Below are positions 1 through 7,965 of a DNA stretch of 13,974 bases, one piece after another. This DNA comes from Thiomargarita sp. (lineage in GTDB: Bacteria > Pseudomonadota > Gammaproteobacteria > Beggiatoales > Beggiatoaceae): the NCBI GenBank assembly GCA_023144675.1, contig JAGLFE010000041.1, positions 1-13,974 of the forward strand, written 5' to 3'. Positions within the stretch are counted from its first letter, which is position 1, and each line of letters starts with the position of its first letter. A program made the position numbers and the translations under genes. Below the pieces are notes generated by a model. That model ran no database searches. It worked only from the letters and a program-made list of their open reading frames with translations, and was not told the DNA's origin.

Positions 1-21
1 CTACCTATTTTAGGACTACCC
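1..21 (-). repeat. Left copy of a dispersed ~22-bp repeat
   Basis: Read on the minus strand, this stretch starts GGGTAGTCCT and aligns without gaps to 13935-13955 with 17 of 21 positions identical. The first ten bases match exactly. The copy may continue past the window edge. A TTACGCA motif (27-33, minus strand) lies 5 bp away; TTACGCA also occurs near the right-hand copy. It looks like part of a mobile-element end or a small dispersed repeat; the family is not identified. Confidence 0.5.
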
Positions 22-271
22 ATATCTGCGTAACTTCAGTTACTAACTATTAATTATTATTAATATAAAAATAACTTATATTAAAAATCAATTAGTTATA
101 AAATAAAGTTAAAATATATATTAAGATGATATACTAATATTAGTAAAATAATATTTTTTAGTAGTTTCTGACCAATGGTTAATTTTTGTATCGACCTGAA
201 ACACAAAAATTTAGCTAAGAATCTGCTTGATTTATTCAATATGAATGACCTTGAAAGAAGAGAGTTAAGTT
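22..271 (+). promoter_or_regulatory. AT-rich upstream region of the zinc-ribbon/TPR gene
   Basis: No convincing gene lies here. Visible structure is a 9-bp inverted repeat (60-68 with 76-84, 7-base loop) and a perfect 14-bp palindrome, TACTAATATTAGTA, at 132-145. A weak -10-like TATACT sits at 130-135, partly inside the palindrome, so the palindrome could be an operator; no good -35 was found. A purine-rich GAAGAGAG at 255-262, nine bases before the ATG at 272, is the likely ribosome binding site. An in-frame TAA at 266-268 rules out an upstream extension of the gene. Confidence 0.4.
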
Positions 272-2902
272 ATGTATTGTCCAATTTGTGGTGGTGGGTA
301 TATATTGAAAAACGGTCATATGCGCAATGGCAAACAAGAATATATTTGTCGAGGCTGTGGTTGGCAATTTGTTGCAAATTCAGAAAATAAAATCTCTAAA
401 ATACAGAGTAATTTATTGCGTTTTGAAGTTGGTGATGAATTGTGTAAAGAAGTTTATATTGCTTTTGATTATGGTGAATTTGAAGAAGCTGGACAATTAT
501 TAGATCAAGTTATTGTTAAGCGAGAACGGCAAATAGAAAATTTAGCAGAAAATCATTATTATCGAGCTAAAATTTATGAATTGCAATTTAAACCACTAAA
601 AGCTTTGCCGCATCTAAAGAAAGCCTATTATTATTGTCCAGAAAATTTGGATTATGCTAATGCCTATGTTTCACTATTAAAAAGTCAAACTAAATTTCAG
701 CAAGCAATTCCAATCCTTGAAGCTTCATTACAAATATTGCAAGAATTATCTCCAAATGATCCAAATGCTTGTGAGTTTGAAATAGCGACCATGCTAAATA
801 ATTTAGCCAATTTATATTATGAAACCAATCACTATAAAAAAGCTGAATCTAATTATTTAGAAGCTTTAATCTTGAGAAAAAAGTTAGCGCATAATCATCC
901 TAGTATTCATAATACTGAAGTAGCGATAACTCTAAATAGCTTAGGTTTGTTGTATAGTGATTCAAATCGTTTTAAGGAAGCGGAATCCTATTATTTACAA
1001 GCATTAATACTTAGAAAAAAACTTGCCCAAATTAATCCCGATACTTATGCGTTTGATGTACCGATAACACTTGATCATTTAGCGAATTTATATTTTAAAA
1101 CTAATCGCCATAAAGAATCTGAAGCACATCATTTAGAAGCCTTAGCTTTTAGAGAAAAACTTGCGACAACAGACCCAAATATTTATGAAATTGAGGTGGT
1201 TACAACATTCAATAATTTAGGTGCTTTATATTCTAAAATAGATCGCTATGCAGAATCTGAAACCTATTATTTGAAAGCTTTAATCCTCAGAAAAAAACTG
1301 ACTGCAGTTGATTCTTATGAATTTGATGTTGCGGCAATACTCAATTCTTTGGGTATGTTGTATAGCAATACAAATCGTCATCAAGAATCTGAAGCATATT
1401 ATTTAGAAACTTTAGCTTTGTACAAAAAATTGGTTCAAGATAATCCAATTGCTTATGAATCCAATGTTGCTACAGCATTAAATGATTTAGCAAATTTGTA
1501 TATTCAAATGCAGCAGTACCCAGAATCCGAAACTTATTATATGGAAGCTTTAATTCTATATAGAAGATTAATGCAGGATAATCCCCATATTTATGAATCT
1601 AATGCTGCTGGCATACTCAATAATTTAGCTAGTTTATGTTCTATGATGAACAACTATCAGGAATCTGAATTGCATTATTCGGAAGCTTTAAGTATTTATC
1701 GACAACTAGCTCAAGATAAACCTGATATTTATGAAGTTGATGTTGCAACAGCTTTGAATAATTTAGGTTTATTGTATAAAAACACCCATAATTACAAAAA
1801 AGCTGAAACTAGCCATGTAGAAGCTTTAAGTATTTATCGAAAACTAGCTCAAGATAATCCTAGTCAATATGAAATTCATTTAGCAACCAACTTGAATAAC
1901 TTAGGCTTGTTATATAAAAACATCCATAATTACCATGATTCTGAAAGCCATTATTCAGAAGCGTTGACTTTATATCGGAAGTTTGCTCAGATTAATCCTG
2001 ATACCTATATTCCTAATGTGGCGATGGCATTGTATAATTTAGCGAATTTATATTATAAAATCAACCAGTATAAAGAATCTGAAAATAATTATTTAGAAGC
2101 TTTAATGCTTAGAAAAAAACTTGCCCAAAAAAATCCTAATGTTTATGAACCTGATGTAGCTACAACAGTTAATAGTTTAGCCGCTTTATACTATAGTACT
2201 AACCGTTACCAAGAATCTGAATCTTATTATTTAGAAGCTTTAATATTTCATCGCCGGCTGGCAGCGGATAATCCTAATACTTATGAACCGAATATCGCAA
2301 CTATTCTCAATAACTTAGGAGTGTTATACAGGCATACAAATCGTTATAATGAGTCTGAAATTCAGCATTTGGAAGCATTGCGTTTATATCAAAAACTGGC
2401 TCAGGACAATCTTAATACTTATGAAGCTGACATAGCAACCGTATTAGATAATTTAGGTTCATTATGCGACAATGCTGAACGTTTCCAAGAATCTGAAATG
2501 CACTATTTAGATGCTTTGAAAATTAGAAAAAAACTGGTGCAAATTAATCCTAATAAATATGAAATTTATGTTATGAATACTCTGTCAACATTAGCTTCTT
2601 TTTATTTTAGTCGCAATAAATTAGCAGAAAGTAAACAATATCTTGATGAAGTTTTACCTATTTGTCATCATTGGTATCAAAAATCTTCTGAAGTTTATGG
2701 CACTAAATTGGCGAGTATGTTTGTTTTAGGAGCTGCTATAGCTATAAATAAGGAAATGGATAGTCAAACTGCTAATCAATATTTTGAAAAAGCATTACAA
2801 CTTAATATTGCGGAAAATGTAAAGCAATGGGTACTTGAACAGGCAAACCAGTATAATAATCAAAATTCTGAACTGGTTCATAATGGCTTGAATGCGAATT
2901 AA
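272..2902 (+). CDS. Zinc-ribbon (IS1/InsA-like) plus tetratricopeptide-repeat protein
   Basis: This 876-residue protein has two parts. Residues 1-34 form a four-cysteine zinc ribbon (C3, C6, C26, C29) with the KNG-x4-GKQ-x-Y-x-C pattern and the CGWQFV ending seen in IS1-type transposase N-termini. Residues ~55-160 look like degenerate TPR helices. From 175 on there are about 14 tandem repeats with consensus LNNLxxLY...NxYxESExxYLEALxLRKKLAQxNPxxYE, period 46 residues, starting at 175, 221, 267, 313, 357, 403, 449, 495, 541, 587, 633, 679, 725 and 771. The 313-357 unit is two residues short. The C-terminus (~815-876) is non-repetitive. No signal peptide or membrane segment is seen, so it is probably a cytoplasmic scaffold; TPR arrays bind proteins, and the ribbon could bind nucleic acid or be structural. 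The start is supported by an SD-like GAAGAGAG and an in-frame stop just upstream. The partner and function are unknown. Confidence 0.85.
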   Translation: MYCPICGGGYILKNGHMRNGKQEYICRGCGWQFVANSENKISKIQSNLLRFEVGDELCKEVYIAFDYGEFEEAGQLLDQVIVKRERQIENLAENHYYRAKIYELQFKPLKALPHLKKAYYYCPENLDYANAYVSLLKSQTKFQQAIPILEASLQILQELSPNDPNACEFEIATMLNNLANLYYETNHYKKAESNYLEALILRKKLAHNHPSIHNTEVAITLNSLGLLYSDSNRFKEAESYYLQALILRKKLAQINPDTYAFDVPITLDHLANLYFKTNRHKESEAHHLEALAFREKLATTDPNIYEIEVVTTFNNLGALYSKIDRYAESETYYLKALILRKKLTAVDSYEFDVAAILNSLGMLYSNTNRHQESEAYYLETLALYKKLVQDNPIAYESNVATALNDLANLYIQMQQYPESETYYMEALILYRRLMQDNPHIYESNAAGILNNLASLCSMMNNYQESELHYSEALSIYRQLAQDKPDIYEVDVATALNNLGLLYKNTHNYKKAETSHVEALSIYRKLAQDNPSQYEIHLATNLNNLGLLYKNIHNYHDSESHYSEALTLYRKFAQINPDTYIPNVAMALYNLANLYYKINQYKESENNYLEALMLRKKLAQKNPNVYEPDVATTVNSLAALYYSTNRYQESESYYLEALIFHRRLAADNPNTYEPNIATILNNLGVLYRHTNRYNESEIQHLEALRLYQKLAQDNLNTYEADIATVLDNLGSLCDNAERFQESEMHYLDALKIRKKLVQINPNKYEIYVMNTLSTLASFYFSRNKLAESKQYLDEVLPICHHWYQKSSEVYGTKLASMFVLGAAIAINKEMDSQTANQYFEKALQLNIAENVKQWVLEQANQYNNQNSELVHNGLNAN
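794..2707 (+). repeat. Tandem 138-bp coding repeats (46-residue TPR-like units)
   Basis: About 14 units with a 138-bp period lie inside the zinc-ribbon/TPR gene; the last one (from 2582) is degenerate. Some neighbours are nearly identical in DNA: 1682-1719 and 1820-1857 are 38-bp segments exactly 138 bp apart with one mismatch. Units near 1078 and 2038 also remain very similar at a distance of 960 bp, which is seven periods minus the 6-bp deletion in the 313-357 unit. This points to recent internal duplication or exchange. Confidence 0.85.
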
Positions 2903-2999
2903 GGATCGAAAAATACGGATAAAATTAAGTTGGCTAAAAAATGTAGCATCAATCGTGTTAAAGATTCCGACTTAGATATTTTAACTCTTAATTCGCATT
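2891..2999. repeat. 13-bp perfect inverted repeat spanning the stop codon
   Basis: AATGCGAATTAAG (2891-2903) is exactly reverse-complementary to 2987-2999. The left arm contains the last codons and TAA stop of the zinc-ribbon/TPR gene; the right arm overlaps the terminator stem by two bases. A short nested pair, CGGA/TCCG (2916-2919 and 2966-2969), lies inside. The roughly 109-nt stretch could fold as a long hairpin in the 3' end of the mRNA, or be a remnant of a small repeat element. Confidence 0.55.
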
Positions 3000-3030
3000 G
3001 TCAGATACTTAATACCTGACAAATTTTTTT
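2998..3030 (+). terminator. Rho-independent terminator of the zinc-ribbon/TPR gene
   Basis: Stem TTGTCAG (2998-3004) pairs with CTGACAA (3016-3022) around an 11-base loop, followed by A then seven T (3024-3030). It lies about 95 bp after the stop codon and points along the plus strand. The opposite direction has no T-run, so it does not serve glnE, whose stop is at 3042. Confidence 0.75.
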
Positions 3031-3041
3031 AGAAAATAACT

Positions 3042-5942
3042 TCATTGCATAATAGTTATCCACCAATGTCTTACTTGTTGACATTGCTCATCGAAAATAT
3101 TATGCTTTACTAATGCTAGTTTATTTTGTAAAGCCAATCGATGTATTTCAGCTCGATAACAACGAAATGCGGTTGATAATTGAGAGCAAGCTAATTTATC
3201 TAAAAGTTGGTGTTTTTCAAATCGTTTTAACAGAGGTAAAGTACCAGTTGTTTCTAACAAACTCGTATATTTATTAGCACGATGCAACACAATATATTGC
3301 ACGATAAATTCAATATCAATAATTCCGCCATCTCCTTGTTTTAAATCAAATAAATTATCTTTCGTAGTAGTTTTATCTAATTTTTGGCGCATTTTATCTC
3401 GCATTTCACGAACTTCTATTTTTAATATTTCTGAATTGCGAGGCATGGTTAAAATATCTCGGCGAATTTTTTCAAACCGTTCAATGCTATGAGGATTTCC
3501 CGCAATTGCTCTAGCTCGAATTAAAGCTTGATGTTCCCAAGTCCAAGCATTTTTATGTTGATAAGCTTCAAAAGCATCAAAATTAGTAACCAGCACCGAA
3601 GAAGCTCCACCAGGACGTAAACGAGAATCAACTTCATATAAAATACCAGCCGGAGTTCTAGTGGTAATAATATGAATAATTCGTTGCCCTAAACGTGAAA
3701 AAAAAGTTTCATTATTCAACGGTTTATTGCCATCTGTAAATTGTTGCGTTTGACATCCATCATGCAAAAATACAATATCTAAATCAGAACTATAACTCAA
3801 TTCAATTCCACCAGCTTTACCATAAGCCACAATACATAATCCTGGATTTTTATCTGCTGAGTTCAGATTACAATTAGGTTTCCCATGTTTATTAGATAAA
3901 TAATAATAAGCAATATTTAATGCCTGTCGCACTAAGATGTCGGCAATAGTAGATAGGTAATCACTGGCAGTTTCGACAATTAAATTATTGGATAATTCAG
4001 CCGCTGCTACGTGCAATACGTAAGCCCGTTTAAATTGCCGTAAACCATCCATTTGCATATCTAAATCATCAATCGGTAAATGAGCTAATTGAGCTTGTAG
4101 AACATTTTCCAATTCCGCTGGTTTAAGTGGTTCATAAAGGTGGCGTGGGTCGATTAATTCATCTAACAATAAGGGATAACGGGTAATTTGCTCGGCAATC
4201 CAAGCACTTTCTGCACATAAATAAACTAACTGTTTTAATACCTGTGGGCGTTCCACCAGTAAAGAAAGATAAACACTACGTTTTGAAACCGATTCCAGCA
4301 AATTTAAACTACGAATAAGTGCATCATCACAATACTTTTGCTCTGCCGCCATTACAATTAGTAAAGGAATTAAGATATCCAATTTTTCCCTAGCACGTTG
4401 CGTTAATTTATTCATGGTTCTTGATTGAGTAAATTGTTGCAAACGAGTAAAAATGTGATCAACTTGTTTAAAATTAGCTTGTTTTAATAACTTGTTTACT
4501 TGTAACTCATCGGTTAAACCTTCCAACCATAAAGCTTCCCAGTTATTAGTTTCTTTGTTTTGTTTAGTTGATGGTTGCACCGATTTGGGACTAATTACTT
4601 CCCCAAACTTAGTATGCACTTTTTGTTGATGCTCGTTTAATCTAGCAATAAAGTCATTCCAACTAGTAAAACCCATGCTATAAGATAAACGAGTTTGATT
4701 TAAAACATCACTAGCTAAAGTTTGAGTTTGGGTATCATCTATTGCTTGTAAATGATTTTCAGTCAAACGTAGAAAATGGTATGCTTGCCGTAAATTACTA
4801 GCAGTTTCTTGTTCGATAATTTGATATTGTTCTAATTTTTTTAAAACCGTTAGTAGATGCCGTTGTTGTAAAGCTGGTTGTTGTCCTCCACGTATTAATT
4901 GAAATACTTGGCAAGTAAATTCAATTTCCCTAATACCACCTGCGCCTAATTTTATATTATTATTTAAACCTTTGCGACTGGTTTCTTGGTCAATCAATTT
5001 TTTCATATTACGCAAAGATTCAAAAGCATTAAAATCTAAATAGCGTCGATATACAAAGGGACGCAAGGTTTTCAATAATTCTTCTCCCATGATTTTATCA
5101 CCTGCCGCAACTCGAGCTTTAACTAAGGCATAACGTTCCCAATCACGGGCATGGGCTTCATAATAGCCTTCTAAAGCTGCAAAACTCATTACTAAAGGAC
5201 CTGAATCTCCAAAAGGTCTAAGACGCATATCAACCCGATAAATAAATCCTTCACTGGTAATATTATTTAGCACCTGAATCAATTGTTGCCCTAAACGTAT
5301 AAAGAAACTTTGATTATCACGAGGACGTTTAACACCAATAGTTTCACCCGCTTCAGGATAAGCAAATATAAGGTCAATATCAGAGGAAAAATTTAACTCT
5401 TGCCCTCCCAATTTACCTAGAGCCAAGACAATAAAAAGTTGCGGGGTGCCTTTTGTATCACAAGGCGTACCTAATTTAATAGTTAATTGTTTATACAGCC
5501 AAGTTACCGCAACATCCATAATTGCATCAGCTAAATTGGATAATGAAGCCAAACTTTCTTCTAAAGTTGCCCAACCACTAAGATCACGCCAAGCAATCCG
5601 CAACATTTCCCGATAACGAAATAAACGCAATACTCGCATTAATTCAGCTTCTGTTTCTACATTTTTTAATAATTCGGCTAATTTTTCGGGGTAATTATTA
5701 GGTACTTTTAATAAATCTCCCGTTGTCAATAAATTAGCTAATATATCAGGCAATTGCACACAAGTTTTAGCGGCAAATACACTGCAAGCCCATACTTTAG
5801 GTAAACTGTCAAAAACTCTAGTATTTTTTGCTAATAGAGCTATATTTTCAGGATTTGCTTTGGTTTGATAATCCAGCCAAAATCGTGCTACTTCTGGCTG
5901 TAATAAAGGAGGTAATTTTGAAAATGTTTTAGAAATATCCAT
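3042..5942 (-). CDS. glnE: Bifunctional glutamine synthetase adenylyltransferase/deadenylase
   Basis: GlnE adds AMP to, or removes it from, glutamine synthetase in response to PII state and glutamine, tuning ammonia assimilation in the cytoplasm. The 966 residues match the family's usual size (946 in E. coli). Both nucleotidyltransferase halves are present. The N-terminal, deadenylylating half has GKLGGQELNFSSDIDLIF at 176-193 with metal ligands D188 and D190, then RVDMRLRPFGDSG near 236-248. The C-terminal, adenylylating half has GKAGGIELSYSSDLDIVF at 708-725 with D720 and D722, then EVDSRLRPGG at 770-779 and GGIIDIEFIVQY near 872-883. The start is the first ATG after an in-frame TAG two codons upstream; no good ribosome binding site is seen. 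It is separated from pgaABCD by a terminator, and its stop faces the convergent zinc-ribbon/TPR gene. No key residue appears lost. Confidence 0.97.
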   Translation of the reverse strand: MDISKTFSKLPPLLQPEVARFWLDYQTKANPENIALLAKNTRVFDSLPKVWACSVFAAKTCVQLPDILANLLTTGDLLKVPNNYPEKLAELLKNVETEAELMRVLRLFRYREMLRIAWRDLSGWATLEESLASLSNLADAIMDVAVTWLYKQLTIKLGTPCDTKGTPQLFIVLALGKLGGQELNFSSDIDLIFAYPEAGETIGVKRPRDNQSFFIRLGQQLIQVLNNITSEGFIYRVDMRLRPFGDSGPLVMSFAALEGYYEAHARDWERYALVKARVAAGDKIMGEELLKTLRPFVYRRYLDFNAFESLRNMKKLIDQETSRKGLNNNIKLGAGGIREIEFTCQVFQLIRGGQQPALQQRHLLTVLKKLEQYQIIEQETASNLRQAYHFLRLTENHLQAIDDTQTQTLASDVLNQTRLSYSMGFTSWNDFIARLNEHQQKVHTKFGEVISPKSVQPSTKQNKETNNWEALWLEGLTDELQVNKLLKQANFKQVDHIFTRLQQFTQSRTMNKLTQRAREKLDILIPLLIVMAAEQKYCDDALIRSLNLLESVSKRSVYLSLLVERPQVLKQLVYLCAESAWIAEQITRYPLLLDELIDPRHLYEPLKPAELENVLQAQLAHLPIDDLDMQMDGLRQFKRAYVLHVAAAELSNNLIVETASDYLSTIADILVRQALNIAYYYLSNKHGKPNCNLNSADKNPGLCIVAYGKAGGIELSYSSDLDIVFLHDGCQTQQFTDGNKPLNNETFFSRLGQRIIHIITTRTPAGILYEVDSRLRPGGASSVLVTNFDAFEAYQHKNAWTWEHQALIRARAIAGNPHSIERFEKIRRDILTMPRNSEILKIEVREMRDKMRQKLDKTTTKDNLFDLKQGDGGIIDIEFIVQYIVLHRANKYTSLLETTGTLPLLKRFEKHQLLDKLACSQLSTAFRCYRAEIHRLALQNKLALVKHNIFDEQCQQVRHWWITIMQ

Positions 5943-5995
5943 GAACTAAATTAAACTATTTTAATGGATGAAATTATGGAGATAGATTGTAGCTC

Positions 5996-6031
5996 AAAAA
6001 AGGAGGTAATTACTACGTTTAAAGCACCTCC
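5996..6031 (-). terminator. Rho-independent terminator after pgaD
   Basis: On the minus strand GGAGGT (6031-6026) pairs with ACCTCC (6007-6002), followed directly by six T (6001-5996). The loop is long (18 bases). It lies about 95 bp beyond the pgaD stop and 54 bp before the glnE start, so it most likely ends the pga transcript and leaves glnE with its own promoter, which I could not identify. Upstream of it, 6067-6093 holds a further AT-rich imperfect inverted repeat. Confidence 0.65.
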
Positions 6032-6123
6032 AAACTTATTTTGTGAATTATGATTCAGACAAGCGAGTTAAATTATTTTTGTGTAATTTTAACTTCAGTC
6101 AATAATTAGTTTAAGCTTCGCAT

Positions 6124-6570
6124 TTATAACACATCAACCTTTTCTATACGTCCTTTATCATCATTTCCAATATGTACTCGCAAGCGTTTTTCTTGTTGCC
6201 ATTGAGATAATTTATCAAGCGGTACATCAAAATAATTTGCTACTTCTTCATTACTAATAATTAATGGTTTACGGCGTTTTTCTTTGCCCCGAAATAAAAA
6301 AATACGATACCTCGACCATGAAATCACAACAAATATAATTCCTAAAAATATCGCTGGATAACCTATCAAAAATAGCTTTTGTTCTACACCTATAAGAGCT
6401 TGAGCTTCTTCCAAACCATTAGTTTGTCCATAACTATATATTATAGGTATAAAGAAATAAAACCAAATCATCCATCCTGAAAATGCTAATAAACGAAATC
6501 CGTATCTTTGCAAAGGGGTTTGTAAATGTGGGACATCAATGATAAATTTATTCATAATTGGGAGTTTCAT
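6124..6570 (-). CDS. pgaD: PNAG synthase accessory subunit PgaD
   Basis: PgaD is the small inner-membrane partner of the glycosyltransferase PgaC; in E. coli, c-di-GMP binds across the two and activates polymerisation. This 148-residue protein (137 in E. coli) has the expected form: a short N-terminus, two hydrophobic segments at about 26-47 and 66-86, then a basic patch (FRGKEKRRK, ~93-101) and a hydrophilic cytoplasmic tail. Sequence identity in this family is low, so the call rests on size, two-helix topology and position as the last gene after pgaC (30-bp gap). The chosen ATG has a GGA eight bases upstream; a second in-frame ATG at residue 6 has none. It is followed by the operon terminator. 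Confidence 0.88.
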   Translation of the reverse strand: MKLPIMNKFIIDVPHLQTPLQRYGFRLLAFSGWMIWFYFFIPIIYSYGQTNGLEEAQALIGVEQKLFLIGYPAIFLGIIFVVISWSRYRIFLFRGKEKRRKPLIISNEEVANYFDVPLDKLSQWQQEKRLRVHIGNDDKGRIEKVDVL

Positions 6571-6600
6571 AGTTTTTCCATATAAAATTTTTGTGATGTA

Positions 6601-7854
6601 TTAATCAGTTGGTTTAATTCCTCTGTCAGGACTTACCCATACCGCTCGTCCTTTACTTCTAAAAATAGCTTTAGGAAAGGCGATAACGCAGGTAGTTGCA
6701 TTTAAAAGCCAATACGCTAAAGGATACCATATTAAAGGAAAAATATAACGACCTAAATTTTTTTCATAGCGACTATCAATCATTAAACTAACAGTAAATT
6801 GTATTAAACAAGTGGTTCCTAAAAAAATACCACTCCAGCCTGGAATAAAAATACTAAGATATAAGCCTTCAAATGGGTCTGGGAAAAAAAAACTTGTTAT
6901 CCATAGTAATACAATAAAAAGCATTATATACGACCAAATAACACTAATTAAATATTCTAAATATACAATCCACATAAACCTTGCTTTCCAATCAAACATC
7001 CGTTTGAAATAGCGCAAAATAACTTCCGCTCCTCCTTGAGACCAGCGCAGACGTTGCTTCCATAAACCTGTTATGGTTTCAGGCATAAGTATCCAACACA
7101 GGGCGTTTGGTTCATAACGAATGTCCCAATGGTCTAATTGTAAACGCCAACTAACATCAATATCTTCAGTAATCATATCGGTATTCCAATAATCAATACG
7201 ATGTAACGCCGATTTACGAAAACAACCAATTACTCCTGAAAGTGTAAATACACGACCGTAAATACGTTGCGCACGCTTAATTAATCCGATAATTGAAGAA
7301 AATTCTCCAACTTGTAATTTACCAAGCAAAGTGGAACGGTTACGAATACGCGGATTGCCAGTTACTGCACCAACTCGCGGGCTAGAAACAAGATGCGACA
7401 TCATCCAAATAGCTACATCTGGGTCCAATAATGCATCACCATCAATACAAAGAAAAAAATCATTTTTTGACATCAAGGCAGCCATCCGTAATCCCATAGC
7501 TTTGCCCTGATTAGTTGCTAAATGAATAACCCGTAATTTATCATATTTTTCGGCTAATTCATCTAAAATATCACCAGTATCATCGGTGCTACAATCATTA
7601 ATTGCCACAACGTTAAAATTCGGATAAGTTTGCTTCATCAGTTGTCCGATAGTTTCGTAAGCAGTATCTGACTCATTATGGCAAGGAACTAATATGGAAA
7701 TTGGCGGATATTCTGCTAATATTGGTGGTGTTCTTGGCGTACCGTATTCCCAATGAAAAAAATAATAAACCCCCATAACCATCCAAACATAAGACATGAT
7801 TAATGGATAATGAAAAGCAAAACTTAGTAATACGGTGAGAATATCATAAAACAT
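6601..7854 (-). CDS. pgaC: PNAG synthase, family 2 glycosyltransferase PgaC
   Basis: PgaC is the processive inner-membrane enzyme that joins UDP-GlcNAc units into beta-1,6-linked poly-N-acetylglucosamine. The 417 residues (441 in E. coli) carry all GT2 synthase signatures: NDCSTDD at 86-92 (UDP-binding D87), the IDGD motif at 137-140, SGVIGCFRKSAL at 206-217, TED at 229-231 with the probable catalytic D231, and QRLRW at 267-271. Hydrophobic segments lie at about 13-34, 294-322, 331-357 and 370-393, so the catalytic domain is cytoplasmic and framed by membrane helices. It lies 111 bp after pgaB, an unusually long gap for this operon. No Shine-Dalgarno sequence is at normal distance; an 18-bp palindrome ends two bases before the ATG. 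Confidence 0.96.
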   Translation of the reverse strand: MFYDILTVLLSFAFHYPLIMSYVWMVMGVYYFFHWEYGTPRTPPILAEYPPISILVPCHNESDTAYETIGQLMKQTYPNFNVVAINDCSTDDTGDILDELAEKYDKLRVIHLATNQGKAMGLRMAALMSKNDFFLCIDGDALLDPDVAIWMMSHLVSSPRVGAVTGNPRIRNRSTLLGKLQVGEFSSIIGLIKRAQRIYGRVFTLSGVIGCFRKSALHRIDYWNTDMITEDIDVSWRLQLDHWDIRYEPNALCWILMPETITGLWKQRLRWSQGGAEVILRYFKRMFDWKARFMWIVYLEYLISVIWSYIMLFIVLLWITSFFFPDPFEGLYLSIFIPGWSGIFLGTTCLIQFTVSLMIDSRYEKNLGRYIFPLIWYPLAYWLLNATTCVIAFPKAIFRSKGRAVWVSPDRGIKPTD

Positions 7855-7965
7855 AAAAATTTATTAATAAATTTAACCTGAACTAAAATCCTTATTTTAA
7901 AAAAAAATATTCTCCTTGATAAAGAACATTTTAATATTGCATAAATTATACCAAAAAATCTTAGA
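7855..7965 (-). promoter_or_regulatory. pgaB-pgaC intergenic region with possible internal promoter
   Basis: This spacer contains an extended -10-like TGGTATAAT (minus strand, TATAAT at 7950-7945) shortly after the pgaB stop, but the -35 position is a poor match. Downstream are an AAGGAG with no start codon in reach, a long T-run, a small hairpin (TAAAAT/ATTTTA, 7884-7899) and the palindrome next to pgaC. It may allow separate expression of pgaC-pgaD. Confidence 0.3.
7857..7874 (-). promoter_or_regulatory. 18-bp palindrome abutting the pgaC start codon
   Basis: AAATTTATTAATAAATTT is a perfect palindrome (7-bp stem, TTAA loop in the mRNA) ending two bases before the pgaC AUG. The only SD-like bases, AGG (7879-7877), lie just on its far side, 22 bases from the AUG. 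Folding would bring AGG to about four bases from the start; it could equally block ribosome entry. The stem is only A-U pairs, so its stability is modest. Confidence 0.45.

Noticed and set aside
36..42. TCAGTTA, complement of the TAACTGA heptamer reported as tandem repeats in some Beggiatoa
   Set aside because: Only one copy is present, so it gives no support.
794..2707. 138-bp periodicity as a CRISPR or non-coding satellite
   Set aside because: The period is a multiple of three, the frame is open throughout and substitutions preserve the TPR pattern; it is coding repeat.
6001..6007. Strong AGGAGGT on the plus strand as a ribosome binding site for a small gene
   Set aside because: No start codon follows at suitable distance; it is one arm of the minus-strand terminator.
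6812..7012. Plus-strand open frame opposite pgaC
   Set aside because: It lies wholly inside the well-supported pgaC on the other strand, has no ribosome binding site and resembles no protein.
7884..7899. TAAAAT/ATTTTA hairpin as a pgaB terminator
   Set aside because: On the minus strand the T-run precedes the stem instead of following it, and the stem is all A-T.
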